DNA of 64,000 nt from Ricinus communis (taxonomy: Eukaryota; Streptophyta; Magnoliopsida; Malpighiales; Euphorbiaceae): NCBI RefSeq assembly GCF_019578655.1, contig NC_063263.1:12585001-12649000 (forward strand). The letters run 5' to 3'. Below are positions 23,379 to 36,868 of the stretch, in pieces; position 1 is the stretch's first letter, and each line of letters begins with the position of its first letter. A program made the position numbers and the translations under genes. Under the pieces are notes generated by a model. That model was not told where the DNA came from, did not search any database, and saw nothing but the letters and a program-made list of their open reading frames with translations.

Positions 23379-25184
23379 ATGGCAGATAAGAGCAAGATTT
23401 TATTCATAGGAGGGACAGGATACATAGGCAAATTCATCGTGGAAGCAAGTGCCAAAGCTGGTCATCCCACCTTTGCTCTTCTTAGAGACTCCACTCTCTC
23501 CAATCCACACAGATTCTCCATCATCACCACCTTCAAGAATTTAGGCGTCCAGTTTCTCATTGTCAGTATCTCTTAATTTATGCCAAGTTACTTGATGTTT
23601 TTGGTAACAAGGTTCAGAATGCATGCATTAGAAGAGTTTACATCTATAAATCTGGAAAGGGTTTTCTCAGATTTTGATTTTTGGTTGAATATTTTACTAG
23701 GCAACTAAGTAAACCATTTAAGGTGATATTCAGACTGTTTTTTGGTTGTTATATAAACAGGGAGATTTACATGATCACCAGAGCTTAGTAAATGCAATAA
23801 AACAAGTGGATGTTGTGATTTCTACGGTAGGCCATGCTTTGTTGCCTGATCAAGTCAAGATCATTGCTGCCATTAAAGAAGCTGGAAATGTTAAGGTTAA
23901 TGCTATCTGGGTTTGGTATTATGCCTTTCCATTTCTTAATTTCTGGTGTTTAATTATTCCTCTAGATTCAGAAATACCCTTTTCTTTTGCCTATAATGAG
24001 AGAAATTAATAACATATGTAAACTTAAACTGAAATACAATAAATCTTCTTTGGAATCCATATATAAACTTTAATTGATATGTTGAGAATCTTATGTTGAT
24101 TTTTGCATAATTTTATTTCTTTCAAGATGGCTCGGTTTCTTCAAGTCGTAAGAATTGAACTTTAGCACCTTTAGGCTTTTGAAACACAATGATTGAGTTC
24201 TTTCATTTTCAGACTTTCCAGATACACTCATTGAGCTCTTATACTTGTGAAAATGCTTCGTTCTATCCAGAGGTTTTTTCCTTCAGAATTTGGAAATGAT
24301 GTGGATCGTGTTCACCCTGTTGAACCTGCAAAAACATCATATGACACCAAGGTTAAAATCCGGCGAGCTGTTGAGGGTGAAGGGATACCATACACCTATG
24401 TGTCTTGCAACTTCTTTGCAGGCTACTTTCTTTACAATTTAGCACAGCCTGAAATTACTGCTCCCCCAAGAGATAAAGTTGTCATATTAGGAGATGGAAA
24501 TGCAAAAGGTAAATTTTCAGAATGTGGTTGAGAAGTTTCTTGTAAATGGCCAAATGCATACTCTTTGCACATCATATTCAGTTCTGAAACAAGCTGAGAA
24601 TGTTAGATGATGCTAATCATCAGAAGTATCAGTTGTTAATTTGGTTTTTACCTGCAAAATTACATTGTATGTCTAATAAGGTTAAAATTGGTTTTACTTG
24701 TTTGCATATCTTATGATCAACAGCCATTTTTAACGAGGAAAATGATATCGGTACCTACACTATTAGAGCAGTTGATGATCCAAGAACCTTGAATAAAACA
24801 CTCTATATTAGCCCTCCTCAGAACATCATCTCATTCAATGATCTCGTGTCCCTATGGGAGAAAAAGATGGGCAAAACCCTTGAGAGGAAATATATTCCTG
24901 AGGAACAAGTTCTGAAGAATACTCCAGGTCAGTGAAGTTTTACTGATTAAATTTCAGCATAGGTTCCTGGTCTGGTTGATTGAACTTTAGACCACCACAA
25001 AATCTAACTAGTAAACCTGTGATTCCTTGTAGGCAATGTGATGTTAGCACTGGAGCATGCGGTTTTTGTTAAGGGAGGTCAAACCAACTTCGAGATTGAA
25101 CCATCATTGGGAGTAGAAGCTTCTGAACTTTATCCTAATGTCAAATATACTAGTGTGGATGAGTACCTGAATCAGTTTGTCTGA
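23379..25184 (+). CDS. NADPH-dependent reductase, PCBER/isoflavone reductase-like, copy 2
   Basis: Second member of the reductase pair, closer to typical phenylcoumaran benzylic ether reductases. Five exons keep frame: 23379-23561, 23761-23895, 24271-24508, 24724-24927 and 25033-25184, giving 303 residues, slightly under the family's usual 308. NADPH motif G11-GTGYIG-G17 is canonical, the catalytic Lys is K133 (TKVKIRR), and the block YTYVSCNFFAGYF is typical of PCBERs. The exon 1 donor is GTCAGT, weaker than consensus but required to keep frame. Likely role is cytosolic NADPH reduction of lignan or neolignan-type phenylpropanoids; the exact substrate is an inference from family. Its position beside copy 1 with identical exon sizes supports tandem duplication. 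Confidence 0.92.
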
Positions 25185-25789
25185 ATCTTCAATATCAGTT
25201 TTTGCTCTTGCATTTGACAATTTTGCAATTGTTGCGGTTGAATGCTCATATAAGCCCAAGATCAACTTTAAATGATCTTAAGAGAGCTCTTTAACTTAGC
25301 CTGCTATCTTGTTAACAGCTTCAAATGATTTGCTCATCATATGCTCGATTAAATCTCTCAACTCATCGTGTCGCAATCAAAAATGAGGAGGAGCTCCTAA
25401 AATCTAAATTGCAAGGAAAAAAAAAAACCTTTGTCATTGATTTTTTCATTCATGGCATCAACTTGGGAGCATTACATATGAAATCAAATTTGGAGGACTC
25501 ACTCCTGTCACTCTAATTGATTGGATTAATAGTGGCAAGGTAATTCCAGATACACGGACAGAAAATGAACAACGTGTTGCATCCAAAAATTCACTGCTGA
25601 ATGAAGATTCCATGAATTCGTTCAAGCATTATATCGTAACAAATTGTGAGAGCTCATTATGACATTACTACAAAAATTTAGATATTAATGATTTTCACTG
25701 ATAAAGTACCGAAAATAATAATAAAAAAAAAAAAAGACAAAAACATACTAAACAGTTATGATTGCCAGGCCAAATGCAAATTCTGCAGA
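25185..25789. other. Convergent spacer between reductase copy 2 and Spb1 gene
   Basis: Holds the 3' UTRs of the two converging genes. No domain is visible in the 25325-25516 open frame. An A-rich run sits near 25721-25740. Confidence 0.5.
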
Positions 25790-28700
25790 TTATTCCGCGG
25801 TTTTTCCTTTCTTTCCTTTCTTTCCATTCTTAGCTGACACATTTCTGGGTCCTTTACTTTTTTGACCCTTTGCATTCTTACCGCCCTTCGAATTCCCTTT
25901 CCCCCGCTTGCTCATACCATGCACCCTAGCATCCTTTTTCATCCGCCGATCTACGAGGACTTTTCCCTTGCCAGCCTTGTTTGCCACTCCTTTCTTTGCA
26001 ACAACATATTCCTTCTTAGGCCTTTTAGGTTGTGCCTTCTTATATAGTTGTTCAATCATCTTCCTCTTTGAGCGATCAGAGATCTCTGCTTGGTCAGATA
26101 TGGTGTTTGCCTTCTTCCGGACCTTCTCAAGCCTCTTCATTGCTATCCGCTTCTTTCTAGCCTTGGCCTCTGCCACTTTCTTAGCAGGCCGGGCATTTAT
26201 TTCCTTAAACTGTGCTCGCATTGCAACAATCTCCTCCTTGGTAACTGGTTTAATTGGTTGTCGGTGCCTCCTCTCTTCTTCTACAAACCAGCCAGGCAAG
26301 CCCTCATCATCAAACATATATTTATTGTAGGCATCATCAAGCATCTCTTCCCTTTGTTTTTTCCTCAGCATCTTTTTAGCATAAGCCAATATCTCAGCCT
26401 TTGCTTCAACATCTTCATCAGAATCATCTGAGGATGAATCATCACTAGAATCCATAGCTGGAGCAGGGACTATTTCAAAATCCTCTTCTCCCTTGGAAGT
26501 TTGATGTTGAGTGTGTTTGTGACCTATTGCATCTTTTGCTTTATTTTTGGGACTAGCAACTTTACCCTCCTGCATATCTACCTGCATTTGATCCTCACTA
26601 TCGTACTTTTCCAAGTCTCCATCCTCTACAGCTTTGGCAAACACATCCTGAGTAAACCATTTGTTTGTAATCTCTTCTTGGGTCGGCACTTCCCCATCAT
26701 TGAAAGGTACCATGAGAGGATTTACTTCCTCATCACCCTGGTCTTTATCTGAATCATAATCAGATTGCATCGCATCATCATTATCATCACCCTGCATGAA
26801 GCAAGAACATTTAAGTTCAAGATGAGAAAAACACAGCGATGGCATTATTGCCCAACACCCAATAAAACTTGTACAAAAACAACCTGCACAGTTCACTAAT
26901 AATATAAAAATAAACTACAAATTTACTGATAAACAGTAGCGTCGATGGTTTTGTCTAGTGAAGACTCATAAGCAGCCATGTTTAAAATTCAGGAGTTGAA
27001 CACACTAGACAAACTTCATACCTCCATAAGTTCAGAGTAGGCCTTCTTTGCACGTTTCCGCTGCTTAGTACTTCCTTCCCTTTTGGTCACAAATCTTTCA
27101 TAAACCTGATCAAGAAACTCTTCCAGATGTGCATCATATCTGACATCAAATTTGCAGAAAGGTTTAAATGATTGGATTTCTCAAAAATAATCCAGCAGTA
27201 AAAGGCAGGGATAGAATGATACCTTCTTCTTTCCTCATCAGAATCCAAATCACTGGATGTATGCTCGTCAGCTTGATCATGGGGCTCCTCATTTTCACTG
27301 TCTCCTAACTCACCATTCTCGTCATTTTCAGCAGAGTTAACAGCTACCAAATCTTTCTTCCCCTAAAAAAATTCAAAATGAAATTGTAATTGTGGAAGTT
27401 CAAAAAACCCCAGCAGGCAAGAGGTATAAACAAACTTTAAACAATAACCAGAAAAGGAGATTTTCATATCAATATAAGCAAAAATGAGAAGGATTAAATC
27501 ATACAACTCAAGTCAAGCTCTGGCTCCAGAAGAGAATATTTAATTAAGCTCTCAATAGTTGATTTTGCTCAAAACACATTTTTTGTGCAAAGGAATCCAG
27601 GTGCAGGAATACCTTGATGGAAGAAAGAGAGAACAATTCATGATCCACGTAGCCATCTTCCAACGCATCTATTTGCACTCCTTTTGTCTTCCGTGCCTTG
27701 TCCTGAAATATTTGAACATAGTGAGGCAACATGTAAGTTACAAAAAGTAAAGTGAACCAGCACGCACAATTCAAAAATAAAAATGAAGTGCAAAGTATTT
27801 TCCCTGTCATGGAACTAAAACATCCTGTTAAATATATTTACAATGCCAATTTCTCATACAGCATATCTAGTTCAGAAACCCAAAGAGACCTTCATATGGT
27901 AACACTTTTAAATGGAGATATCATGGTTCCAAACCTTAGCTCTTCTTTTTGCATCACGTTTTTTCGCTTGTTTCTTCTTTCGCTCCACCGCATAAGTCAG
28001 CTCCTCCATTTCATTCAGCAACTTATCATCTTCATCCTCCACATTCTTTTCTTCACCATCAGTGGAAGTGGTAGAAGTAGCCTTTTGAGAAGGAGATAGG
28101 GCCTTCCTTATGTGCATCCGCCACCTACAATGATGAAACAAGTAAAAAAATGCATAACATGCATGCAATGCATGGTTACCAAAATTTTTATAATATGCAA
28201 TAGCCTGCATATTTCACTTATTTTCCTGTTTCGCTAACTGTAATGCTACAATATCAAACCTACTACAAATATAATCCCCAAGCATGCTGGTGAGCGAGCC
28301 ACAGTCCATCTATATGCATAACTTAATACTCATCTTAATACCCAAAGTATGAAAGATCAGATCCTCGAAATTATACATAAATGGAGCACAAAATACCTAA
28401 AAAGATAAAAAGGGTGAAGTTCATTCACATTCTGTTTTGACAGATGACATCATTAAAAGGGTGACTCATCAAGTTAAGTACGTTTTAGAAAAGCTAAAAA
28501 TCAGTCGCAACAGTTCCGTATTAGCATAACCATCCTAAGATTAGTTCAATCAGGCATGCTAAAACCCATATGAGAACATTTTCCTTGGCTCTCAAAGAAA
28601 TGTTAATATCTTATTCCTTTTCAAGAAAAGTAAAAACAAAAGATGTAAGGTAAGTTTGCCGGTCTACCCTCTATTTTTCTCCAAATAGCAGTAAGCTAAA

Positions 28701-30998
28701 GCTATGAAAGAACACTTTTGTAAAACTTAAAGTCACATAGTATCATCATAAACAGAAGTTAAAACACTGAGATGCCTAACCAAGGTTAAGTAGATGTTTT
28801 GCTTTCAAAGGCCACAAAAGTTTACTATTTCTTAAACAGCAAGTACTTATTTTAAAGGTACTTTTGCAGAAGCAAAACTATAATTTAATTTAAAAAATTA
28901 CAAAAGAAAATTAAAAAGTAAGAAAATGAAACCTTATGCTTTGTGCAATGTTATTTTCTCAGTGAATTGGTAGTATCTGATTAGGTAAAGCATTCACTAC
29001 AAAGATGTCTTCCTTGTTAAACTAACACATAGCATAGTCTAATGAAGAGATGTGTAGGCCACAAGATCTAACAAGAATGATGAAGGAAATTCAAATGAAG
29101 AAAGTGGATTCTACTATTTTTGAGCCGCCATATGAATAGTGCCCATGATATATACAAGTTATCAGCGCCACAAACACCAATTTTTTAGCCTTTTATTTTC
29201 TTTGATGTAATTGCAGATGATTATTTTAGAACTTCTCAATGAAAAACAAAGTGGAAAATATGTATCTTACTTCAATAGATGTTTGAAGTCTTGCTTCCCC
29301 AAAACACGAAGATCATCACATAGAGCTTTAACCTGGCAAAACAATTATTCACTCCGCCATTAAAACCTATGATGAAAAAAAGGTACAGTGATTAATGAAA
29401 AAATAAAGGAAGGAAAGAAAGGCCACCTCTTCTGTTGTCAAAGCATGATCCCTTAGCGGCAAAGATGCTGGGTCCTCAAAGGCTATAGATGTAACTGAAC
29501 CAAGGATCTCAAGAGGCGTGTCAGACCAAACAAAATCAGCTGCTGAAGACACTTTTCTAATTATGCTCTCCCCATCTTCATACCTGTAGATGCATTTTTC
29601 AGCCAGGACACAACTTTTATGCTTATATATATTTATCTATATATAATGAACTACTTTTAACTCCCCATATGCTCATGCTATCAGAGAAAATCAAGCATAA
29701 TATTGCCTCATTCTAGAATGAGAAATGCTGCACTTTAAACTTTTGACCCAAAAAAGGGGGAAAAGGAAAGGCAGTCAACCTACTCTTGAGATTGATTTTG
29801 GAGACTGATTAAATTTTATGTGGCTGTGAAATGACTTACCCATCACGGTGTCGCTTTTGCTTTGATCCTCTGAGTACATCAATAACCTTCCGCTGGGGTT
29901 CAACGGATCCCTGGAATAGATGCTTCACATCAAGAAGGCGTGGATCAATCTTTGCAGGCGCCTTGTATTTTAACCCCAGAACAAATATTTCAGCAGAGGC
30001 TGAACGACTTGCTGCTGGTTTATCCACCTCAACCTTTTCAAACAACTACAAAAGAAAAAAATCATGTTAAAGTCTAAAGTCTTAACGATTCAATTTTAAC
30101 TCTATTAGCCAATTCTCATGTTTGAAAAGCTCATAATTGCTATAATTCTTTCAACTATATAAAACAAGGCATTTTGAAAGAAATGCAATCATGTAACATG
30201 TTGTATGATTTCATCTCTTTTCAAACACCTTCAAAACACCATGTCTACTGCAGTTGAAAGAATCAAATTGTAGCAACCATAATCTTTCCAGATACAAGAT
30301 TGACTAAACAGAATTCGACAAAATTGAATTGAACTCCAAACACTATGTCCACAACAATTGAAGTAAAAAAAAAACTCGCTCACCTGATTGAGACAGTAAA
30401 TGACTGAATTGTAATCTTGAGACCTAAAAACCTAAAACAAAGAATAACACACACGATTAATACACAAATCACTTCGTACTAAAAAGAAAAAGTTAAAGAA
30501 AACATAAAAGAAAAGAAGGCTTACTTTAGTAACAAAAGTGCCTTTAGGAGCCAAGAACTGAGTAGCCAATCTAACAGCATCAATAACAAGAGCATTTTGA
30601 GACATAGCTTCTTGAGCCCAAGCGCCACCAATATTAGGAGAACCATCATGTAACACTAAATCAAAAGCTTTAACTCCATGCTCTCCCATTATTTTCTTAA
30701 CCCTAGCTTTACATTCAGGTTTTGTTATATCTTGTTCGATTGAAGTGGCGCCTCGAATAGGCGCAATTTTTACTAAATCGATGCCCAGGACAAGGCTCCC
30801 AACTGGCACACGCTGCACCGCTACCTGCATCCAACCTCCGGGAGCGGCGCAGAGGTCGAGGACGGCGCGTGAGGAGTGGAGGAATTGGAATTTGGAGTCC
30901 AGTTGAACTAGTTTCCATGAGGCACGTGATCGGTACCCGTGTTCTTTGGCTAAACGGTAAAATTTATCTAAACGGTGCTTTCCTTTCACCTTACCCAT
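25790..30998 (-). CDS. Spb1/FtsJ3-type rRNA 2'-O-methyltransferase, ribosome biogenesis
   Basis: Nucleolar AdoMet-dependent enzyme that in yeast methylates the A-loop G2922 of 25S rRNA and is needed for 60S maturation. Ten exons keep frame: 30525-30998, 30384-30431, 29840-30045, 29427-29583, 29271-29332, 27935-28124, 27613-27702, 27223-27362, 27022-27139 and 25790-26791, giving 828 residues, close to family length. The N-terminal FtsJ domain opens MGKVKGKHRLDKFY; the AdoMet loop is DLCAAPGGW and the K-D-K-E tetrad is visible (Lys of RASWKL, Asp of LVLHDGSPN, Lys of GTFVTKVF, Glu of SAEIF). The middle has acidic Asp/Glu/Ser tracts, and the Spb1 C-terminal domain holds DEGLPGWFVEEER then a Lys/Gly-rich basic tail. 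A telobox lies about 20 bases before the ATG. Introns at 28125-29270 are long for this gene. Confidence 0.95.
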
Positions 30999-32045
30999 GG
31001 TGCGGTGGTGGTGCTGCTAGGGTTTTTTCAGGGTTCTTGTTGTTGTTTCTCTGTTTTATTATACAAGAGAGAGAGGAGAGGTAATGTCTTAAAAAAATTA
31101 AATCAAAACGCACCGTCTGCTCCCAAAAACAAAATAATAATAATAATAACAAAACGCACCGGACAAAGAGACAGAGTAGGTTTTTCTTTTTTCCCTTGTT
31201 CGCAGCGATATTATTTATATCTACAAAAAATTATTTCATTTTTATGATTTTATAGTCATTTAAAAAATTTAATTTTCATGTACAAATAACTAAATATAAA
31301 TAAATTAAATAGATGCACTTTAACTAATTAGAATATAGTAATGTATGTTATTTGTGTAGAATCTCAATGAATTTTAATATTTTTTATAAGTTTTGATTGA
31401 ATTTATTTTAAAAGTGAAAAATATAATATTTTTAAGGTACTATTAAATGTTTTAAGCTCTAATTTCCTTGTGATTCTAATTTATTAGTTGTTTTTATCTT
31501 AATAATCTTTATTTTGGTTATCACTAAATTACTTTCTGTTTTATGGAATATACTGACAACTTTGGCAAGTAATGGATAAATTAATATCACAAAATGGGAA
31601 AAATGGGAAAGAGTGTAGAAATGGAAAGGCACTGGAAGACAATATAAACGAAAAATAAAATAAATTTTAAATTTGTTTGCAATGAATCTACACTACTGTT
31701 TTAGAGTGCTATGGAAACAATAATAACTGCTACAGAAGTCATTTTCCATGACTAACAATGAGGAAACCAGAAGACAGTTTACATTTGATTTGACAAATTC
31801 TCAGAAACTTAAACTGCATCTCCTTAATATGTGTATAAACAATAAAAGTGTTTAATTCTGCAACATCAGCAGCACTCTGCCATCATAAAATGCCAAGGCA
31901 TATTTGGAAGTGCATATTAAAATCTATCATAACATTAATGCATGTCCCTCAACAGGAATAAAATCAATCACCATCAATTCTCGCTTCTATATTTGTTTTT
32001 CCCATCTGCTCCTTTACTACATGCCCTGTCAACCGGCCAAGGTTT
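30999..32045. other. Spb1 promoter and RER1 3' flank
   Basis: The Spb1 leader and promoter lie in the first 250 bases; a telobox is listed separately. The stretch 31200-31700 is AT-rich. From about 31700 the sequence is probably the RER1 3' UTR. Plus-strand frames at 30869-31247 run antisense to the Spb1 start and show no domain. Confidence 0.5.
31018..31028 (-). promoter_or_regulatory. Telobox in the Spb1 leader
   Basis: AAAAAACCCTA on the minus strand lies 20 bases before the Spb1 start codon. Teloboxes (AAACCCTA) near the transcript start mark plant translation and ribosome-assembly genes. Confidence 0.6.
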
Positions 32046-34169
32046 TTAGTCCCCACGGGAGCTGCTGCTACTCGCAGAAGATCTCTTCCCGCCGTACTTC
32101 TGTAAAAGACCAAAAAAAACCAGAAGAATGTTATCCACCATGCACCCCTGCTGCTATGAGTCTAGAGCAGTTCTTGACGGAAAATTAAAAGGGACTTATA
32201 TAGGTAGTTTCATTAAGGAGATAAAATCCTATAAGGCACTTCAAACTCACCTGCTTTCCTATGCTGAAAGGAATATACTTGTACTTGATCATATGTGCAA
32301 TCTGGCGCCTCATTGTTAGGACAAAAAGAACGATCCAGTAACAGAGCAGTATAGGCCAAAAGACAGGAACATCAAACATGGAAAAGAAGGTCATGACAAA
32401 TGCTATGCAGAATGCCTTTGTGAAGGAATACCTGGAAACATAACAGAAACAAGTTGATTACTTTCATGCATATCATCATATCAAGAATTAATTAACGAAA
32501 ACAGATTCCTGTACTTGGGAAAGGCAAGAGACAATTATCTTAACTGAAACAACTACTTATATATTCCAATTAATCTTAAAACTTACAATTGAAAACTAAA
32601 TTTTAATTAAAAAGAAATATGCGACTCCTAAATTTATCTTGCATACTCTTTTTACTATGAAAAAATCTGCAGGCACTAATTAAGAAACAGAAGTGCCTCA
32701 AAGCATGCTTGCTATTCAATCTAATAAACACTTTTCATGGTTGAAAAGGGTCTATGACTGACTGCAATTACCCTGCTGACCACTTGATAATACAACCAGT
32801 AAACAAACTTGCGTGCAGCTAATAAACAACCAACAGCGTTCCTCCAAATATTTAGTGACATGCACCAACAAGCACATGAAACCATAAAACAAATTTCAGG
32901 CAACAGATACATATGAATACATGATGTATCGAACTTTTCTATAAAAGATGAGCTATTCAACTAGACAAAGTTGTTACAGCAAGGTTTTCTTTATCTTCCA
33001 CGGGTAATCAATTTAGAAAAATAACCATGCTAGGCTTGCAAGAAAGATAATTTGAAAAAAATAGATAATACAATTTAACCCAAAGAATAATGATCGGATG
33101 ATCCATTTAGCACAGGCATTTATTTCAACTATCTAAGAATTGTGCAATGAGCTGAAAAAATCATTGGAACTGTAAACTATTATGTATCCGTTCATGCTTT
33201 CACATCGGAAGAGATAATAATACTTCACCAAAGGATATCCAATACTGATAACTGGTAAAGGAATCTCAAGAACATCCTAATACATCCTATACTACTTCAA
33301 CACAAACTCGTGATAAATAATCTCTGTTAGGGTTGTGACAGTTCTTATTAACAAGCATATATTCCTCATAATTGGTCAATTCCCAAACCGTGCAGTATCC
33401 ATAACAATTGAAGGAACAGGGAACTAAGCATGAGAAGATATTTTGCTTAAGCAAAAAATTCCAGAACATGTTTTGCCAAAAAAAATGTTAAGCTCCCATA
33501 TGTTCAAGCAGGCAACTTCCCAATTAGACCCAAATAAATCAATCTCACTTTTTAAATTCCCTAAAGACCAAAAATGCATCTTCTCACAAAAAAAAGTTCA
33601 AAGTATCTATTGTAGATTATAGGCAGATCAACAGCAGAGGAATGCCTAACTTAAACACAATGATAAACTATTCAAGATAGCATCCTACAAATAGAAAAAG
33701 GCGCAAATCAAATATGAAGATGATCCCACACTGACAAAAAGAAGCCTCGTAACTTGAAACAAAATGTTGACCAACAGGATCAGCAATAAAAATGTTGAAA
33801 AAAGTTTATCTCTAATTACCAGAATTTGAACTCAGGAAGGCGGCGAATGAACGGCTTGAATTCATCAGAACCCTTTGTAGGCAATAAAGGTCCATCTGAA
33901 TGCTCAACTTCAGGATCAACCAAAGGTGACAAAAACCCAATGAGCAAATTCAGTAGATATATTCCAAGCCCATAGGAAACAATGTAAAAACCCTGAACAT
34001 AGTAAACCCGCAAACAGTAGATAGCCACGATGGCTAGAGACCCAATCCACCGGTAGATTGTATGAGGTGTAGTCTTATCCAGATAATACTGATACATTCT
34101 CCAAACATCATGTCCCCATTGAGCTACAGGCGATGCTGCCGATGCACCCTCACCCCCAACTCCCTCCAT
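32046..34169 (-). CDS. RER1 family protein (Golgi-to-ER retrieval receptor)
   Basis: Four-span Golgi membrane protein that returns certain ER membrane proteins in COPI vesicles. Three exons keep frame: 33820-34169, 32251-32431 and 32046-32099, giving 194 residues, the expected size. Family blocks are clear: [16 protein letters not shown] near residue 27, a hydrophobic pair with [20 protein letters not shown], then LVDPEVE and the conserved [15 protein letters not shown] before the third and fourth spans ([19 protein letters not shown]). The tail [16 protein letters not shown] is short, basic and Ser-rich. The second intron is small but the first is about 1.4 kb. A 5' UTR intron is predicted (donor AAG/GTCAGC near 34853, acceptor TTTGCAG near 34190). 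Orthology to Arabidopsis RER1A or RER1B, which sit beside APL genes, is likely. Confidence 0.95.
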
Positions 34170-34853
34170 TAAATTAAAGTTTCACAATCCTGCAAACATT
34201 GCAAACAAACAAAACCAATCAAAAGAAGCTGCATGTGCACTGAAGTGCAGAAACATTAATCAAATTAACAGTCAACAAGCAGTAAACAATACAATATACA
34301 TTACAGATATTCTGACATTACGACCATAACTTATCAACCCTATAAACCTTATATGTGCAAGTAATCGTTCACAATCTTGACACACAAAGTTTAGTTTCAG
34401 AATAACAGTTATAAAAACCACAATCCCATATAACTCAATGTCTATAAAATTTTAGGAAAAAAAAAAAAAAGAAGTCAAATGCAAAACAAAACGCATACCA
34501 AAAATCCTCGCATACCCAATTGATACAGGACCAAATGCAGCTAATAATTATTTCATCAAATAAAGAAAAACAACAGAAGATCCAAAATGTACATAACTCC
34601 AGGGTTTCAATAGCAAAAGGAATTCCAGAAGCAGATCTGAAAACAACAAGCAAACCTTCTATACTTCCAAATTGATATTAAAATTACAGAAACAAATGAA
34701 AACATGTTTATATGCTAAACTAGAAGAAATTCACGATCAGAAAATTATATGATAAATTACTAACAAAAATTACAAAGAGGTACAATTGGAAATACACAAA
34801 AATATCGGAAATTGAAGAGAGAAGAAAGGGAAAAGAGAATAAAAGAAGCTGAC

Positions 34854-35000
34854 CTTAAATGGACTTGGGTGTTGTCTAAGCTTTGCTAGCTTAGGACTGT
34901 GAAATAGAGAGAGAGAGAGAGAGAGAGAGAAAGAAGGTGAAAGAAAGAAAGAAATAAAATCTGGAGGCGAAGCGAAACGAAAGCAGATCTGCAAAATTGC
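34854..35000 (-). promoter_or_regulatory. Predicted RER1 5' UTR exon with GA/CT repeat
   Basis: A (GA)n run at about 34907-34930 reads as a CT-rich leader on the RER1 strand. It is followed by a consensus donor (AAG/GTCAGC) at 34853, matched by an acceptor at 34190 just before the RER1 start codon. CT-rich leaders with a leader intron are common in highly expressed plant genes. Confidence 0.5.
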
Positions 35001-35559
35001 TAAGTTTGGGGATAGATTCGGTATTTAGGTGTTTGTTTCTAGCTCGAAGGGAATAAACAAAAAAAGTAATAAAATTAAAAAGAGAAGAATTATAGTTAGT
35101 TACGGACAGTGACGCGATAGAAGCGCGGTTGAAATGAAGGTGAGAAAGATTTTAAGTTGTCTGTGATATAAGATAACGTGAAACTACAGTCTACAAACAT
35201 GGGGAGTTTTCCAAAGAGAGGATTTAGGGAAGAGCATACATACATGCCTGTCCTTTTATCAAGAAACAAAGGGAGAAATGGCCACAGTCACATTAAGCCC
35301 TCTTCCACGTAATCAAACACATTTTTCTTTTGTTACGAAAATTATATTTAGCTAATTTCAAATGGACAGATGGTGAATTACTTATTTATTTATTTATTTT
35401 ATTTCTTTAATAATGAAATATATCCAGTTTAGATTTTTTTAGTAAATAATTTTTAAAATTTATATCTCATGATCAAATATATACATAAAAATATAGGTAT
35501 TATTCAAATATATATAATATTATAATATATTATTTTAGGATATGAACAATCTACTTGAA

Positions 35560-36060
35560 GTATTATATTGTAGAAAAACTAAAATAAAATACAATTCAAT
35601 CATATATTACCACTTTTTAATATATAAATTGCATTTTTTTAATAGAACACTTCACTTACAATATGAATGAACTACAAAGCATACATACAGTAATAAAACG
35701 TTATCTAGTCATTAACTACATCTTATCCATAAGATACAAGTGTAATTCAAACTTACATGCTGTTATAATATGTATTTATAATATATCAAAAGCATACTTT
35801 AAGTATTATATATTATAGAAAAATAAAAAATAAAAAATATTTCAATCATTTTAACAGTATACTAATATATAGTATATAAATACTATTTATTTTTTATATA
35901 CACCATCAAGATCATACAGAATTCAAGACTTCAACTACAGCATAGATGAACTAAAAACCATACATAAAGAAATCAAACCTTATCTAATGACAACTTCAAC
36001 TTATATAATTCAAATAAATATATTTAACAAATATTATTAACAATTCAACAGTGTATTTTA
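35560..36060. repeat. Diverged duplicated AT-rich block
   Basis: Two similar blocks occur: around 35562-35740 and around 35804-36000. Both contain ATTATA..GTAGAAAAA-TAAAATAAA-ATTCAATCAT-type sequence and later ACTTCA-TACA--AT--ATGAACTA-AAA-CATACATA followed by AA-C-TTATCTA. Offsets change from about 242 to 279 bases, so insertions separate them. This looks like an old tandem duplication of a non-coding element. Confidence 0.55.
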
Positions 36061-36841
36061 AATTTAATGATATATACGAATCAGAAACAAAATATACTTT
36101 CAACATCTTAATAGTATATTCCAAGTATATTTTAAATAAACAAACAATTACTACAAAAGAATACAAACCAAAAATATATAAGAACCTAGAAAAAAATAAA
36201 ACCTTCTCATAAATATTTTTTTAATTTTTTTTATAAAAATAATACCTTATTCAAGTCGGTTTCTCAATAGAGATGTTGCTCTGTTGTTTAGATTGAGCTT
36301 TAGTTGAATCAATAACAGATTATCTAATCACTATTTTATCTCTTTCAAATTCCTCTATGGACCTCAATGGAGAATCATCACTAACATTTTTTTTTCTTAA
36401 CAATTGAAAAGAATCTTCGGCTGCATGTGCTTTTTCTAAATCGATTTCTTCTTACTTCTTAATCAACATCATTCTCTTTTTTTAGATCAAACTTCTATTA
36501 CTTCACTAATAACTTTTTCCTTACCCATTTCAATTTCAACAAAAACTAGGTTTAACCAAATTTATCATAATCTAACTATTTAAATTCACAATCAAAGCTT
36601 AATTTATATAACTATTATCCATTAAAATCTCACCATAGCTACTAATTTTAAGTAACAAATTGAAAAGATTTAAGTTTTATTTTAAAAAAAGATTAAAAAG
36701 ATAAATTTTTAACTTGAAAGATAGATATAGAAAAGGAAAGAAGAATAATAGAAAGGGAAAAAGAAAAAGAAACACGTGCAAAATAAAGTGTTTAGATTGA
36801 AAAAAAAGATAAAAGTAAAATTATGATAAAAATTCTTTTAC

Positions 36842-36868
36842 ACATATATATATATATATATTATATAT
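36842..36868. repeat. (TA)n microsatellite
   Basis: An alternating ACATATATATATATATATAT run followed by TTATATATAA lies in the AT-rich gap. It may form a cruciform but has no evident gene role. Confidence 0.8.

Noticed and set aside
25862..26431. Plus-strand frames of 113-140 residues
   Set aside because: They are antisense to the last Spb1 exon and arise from its Lys/Glu-rich coding strand; hydrophobic low-complexity content only.
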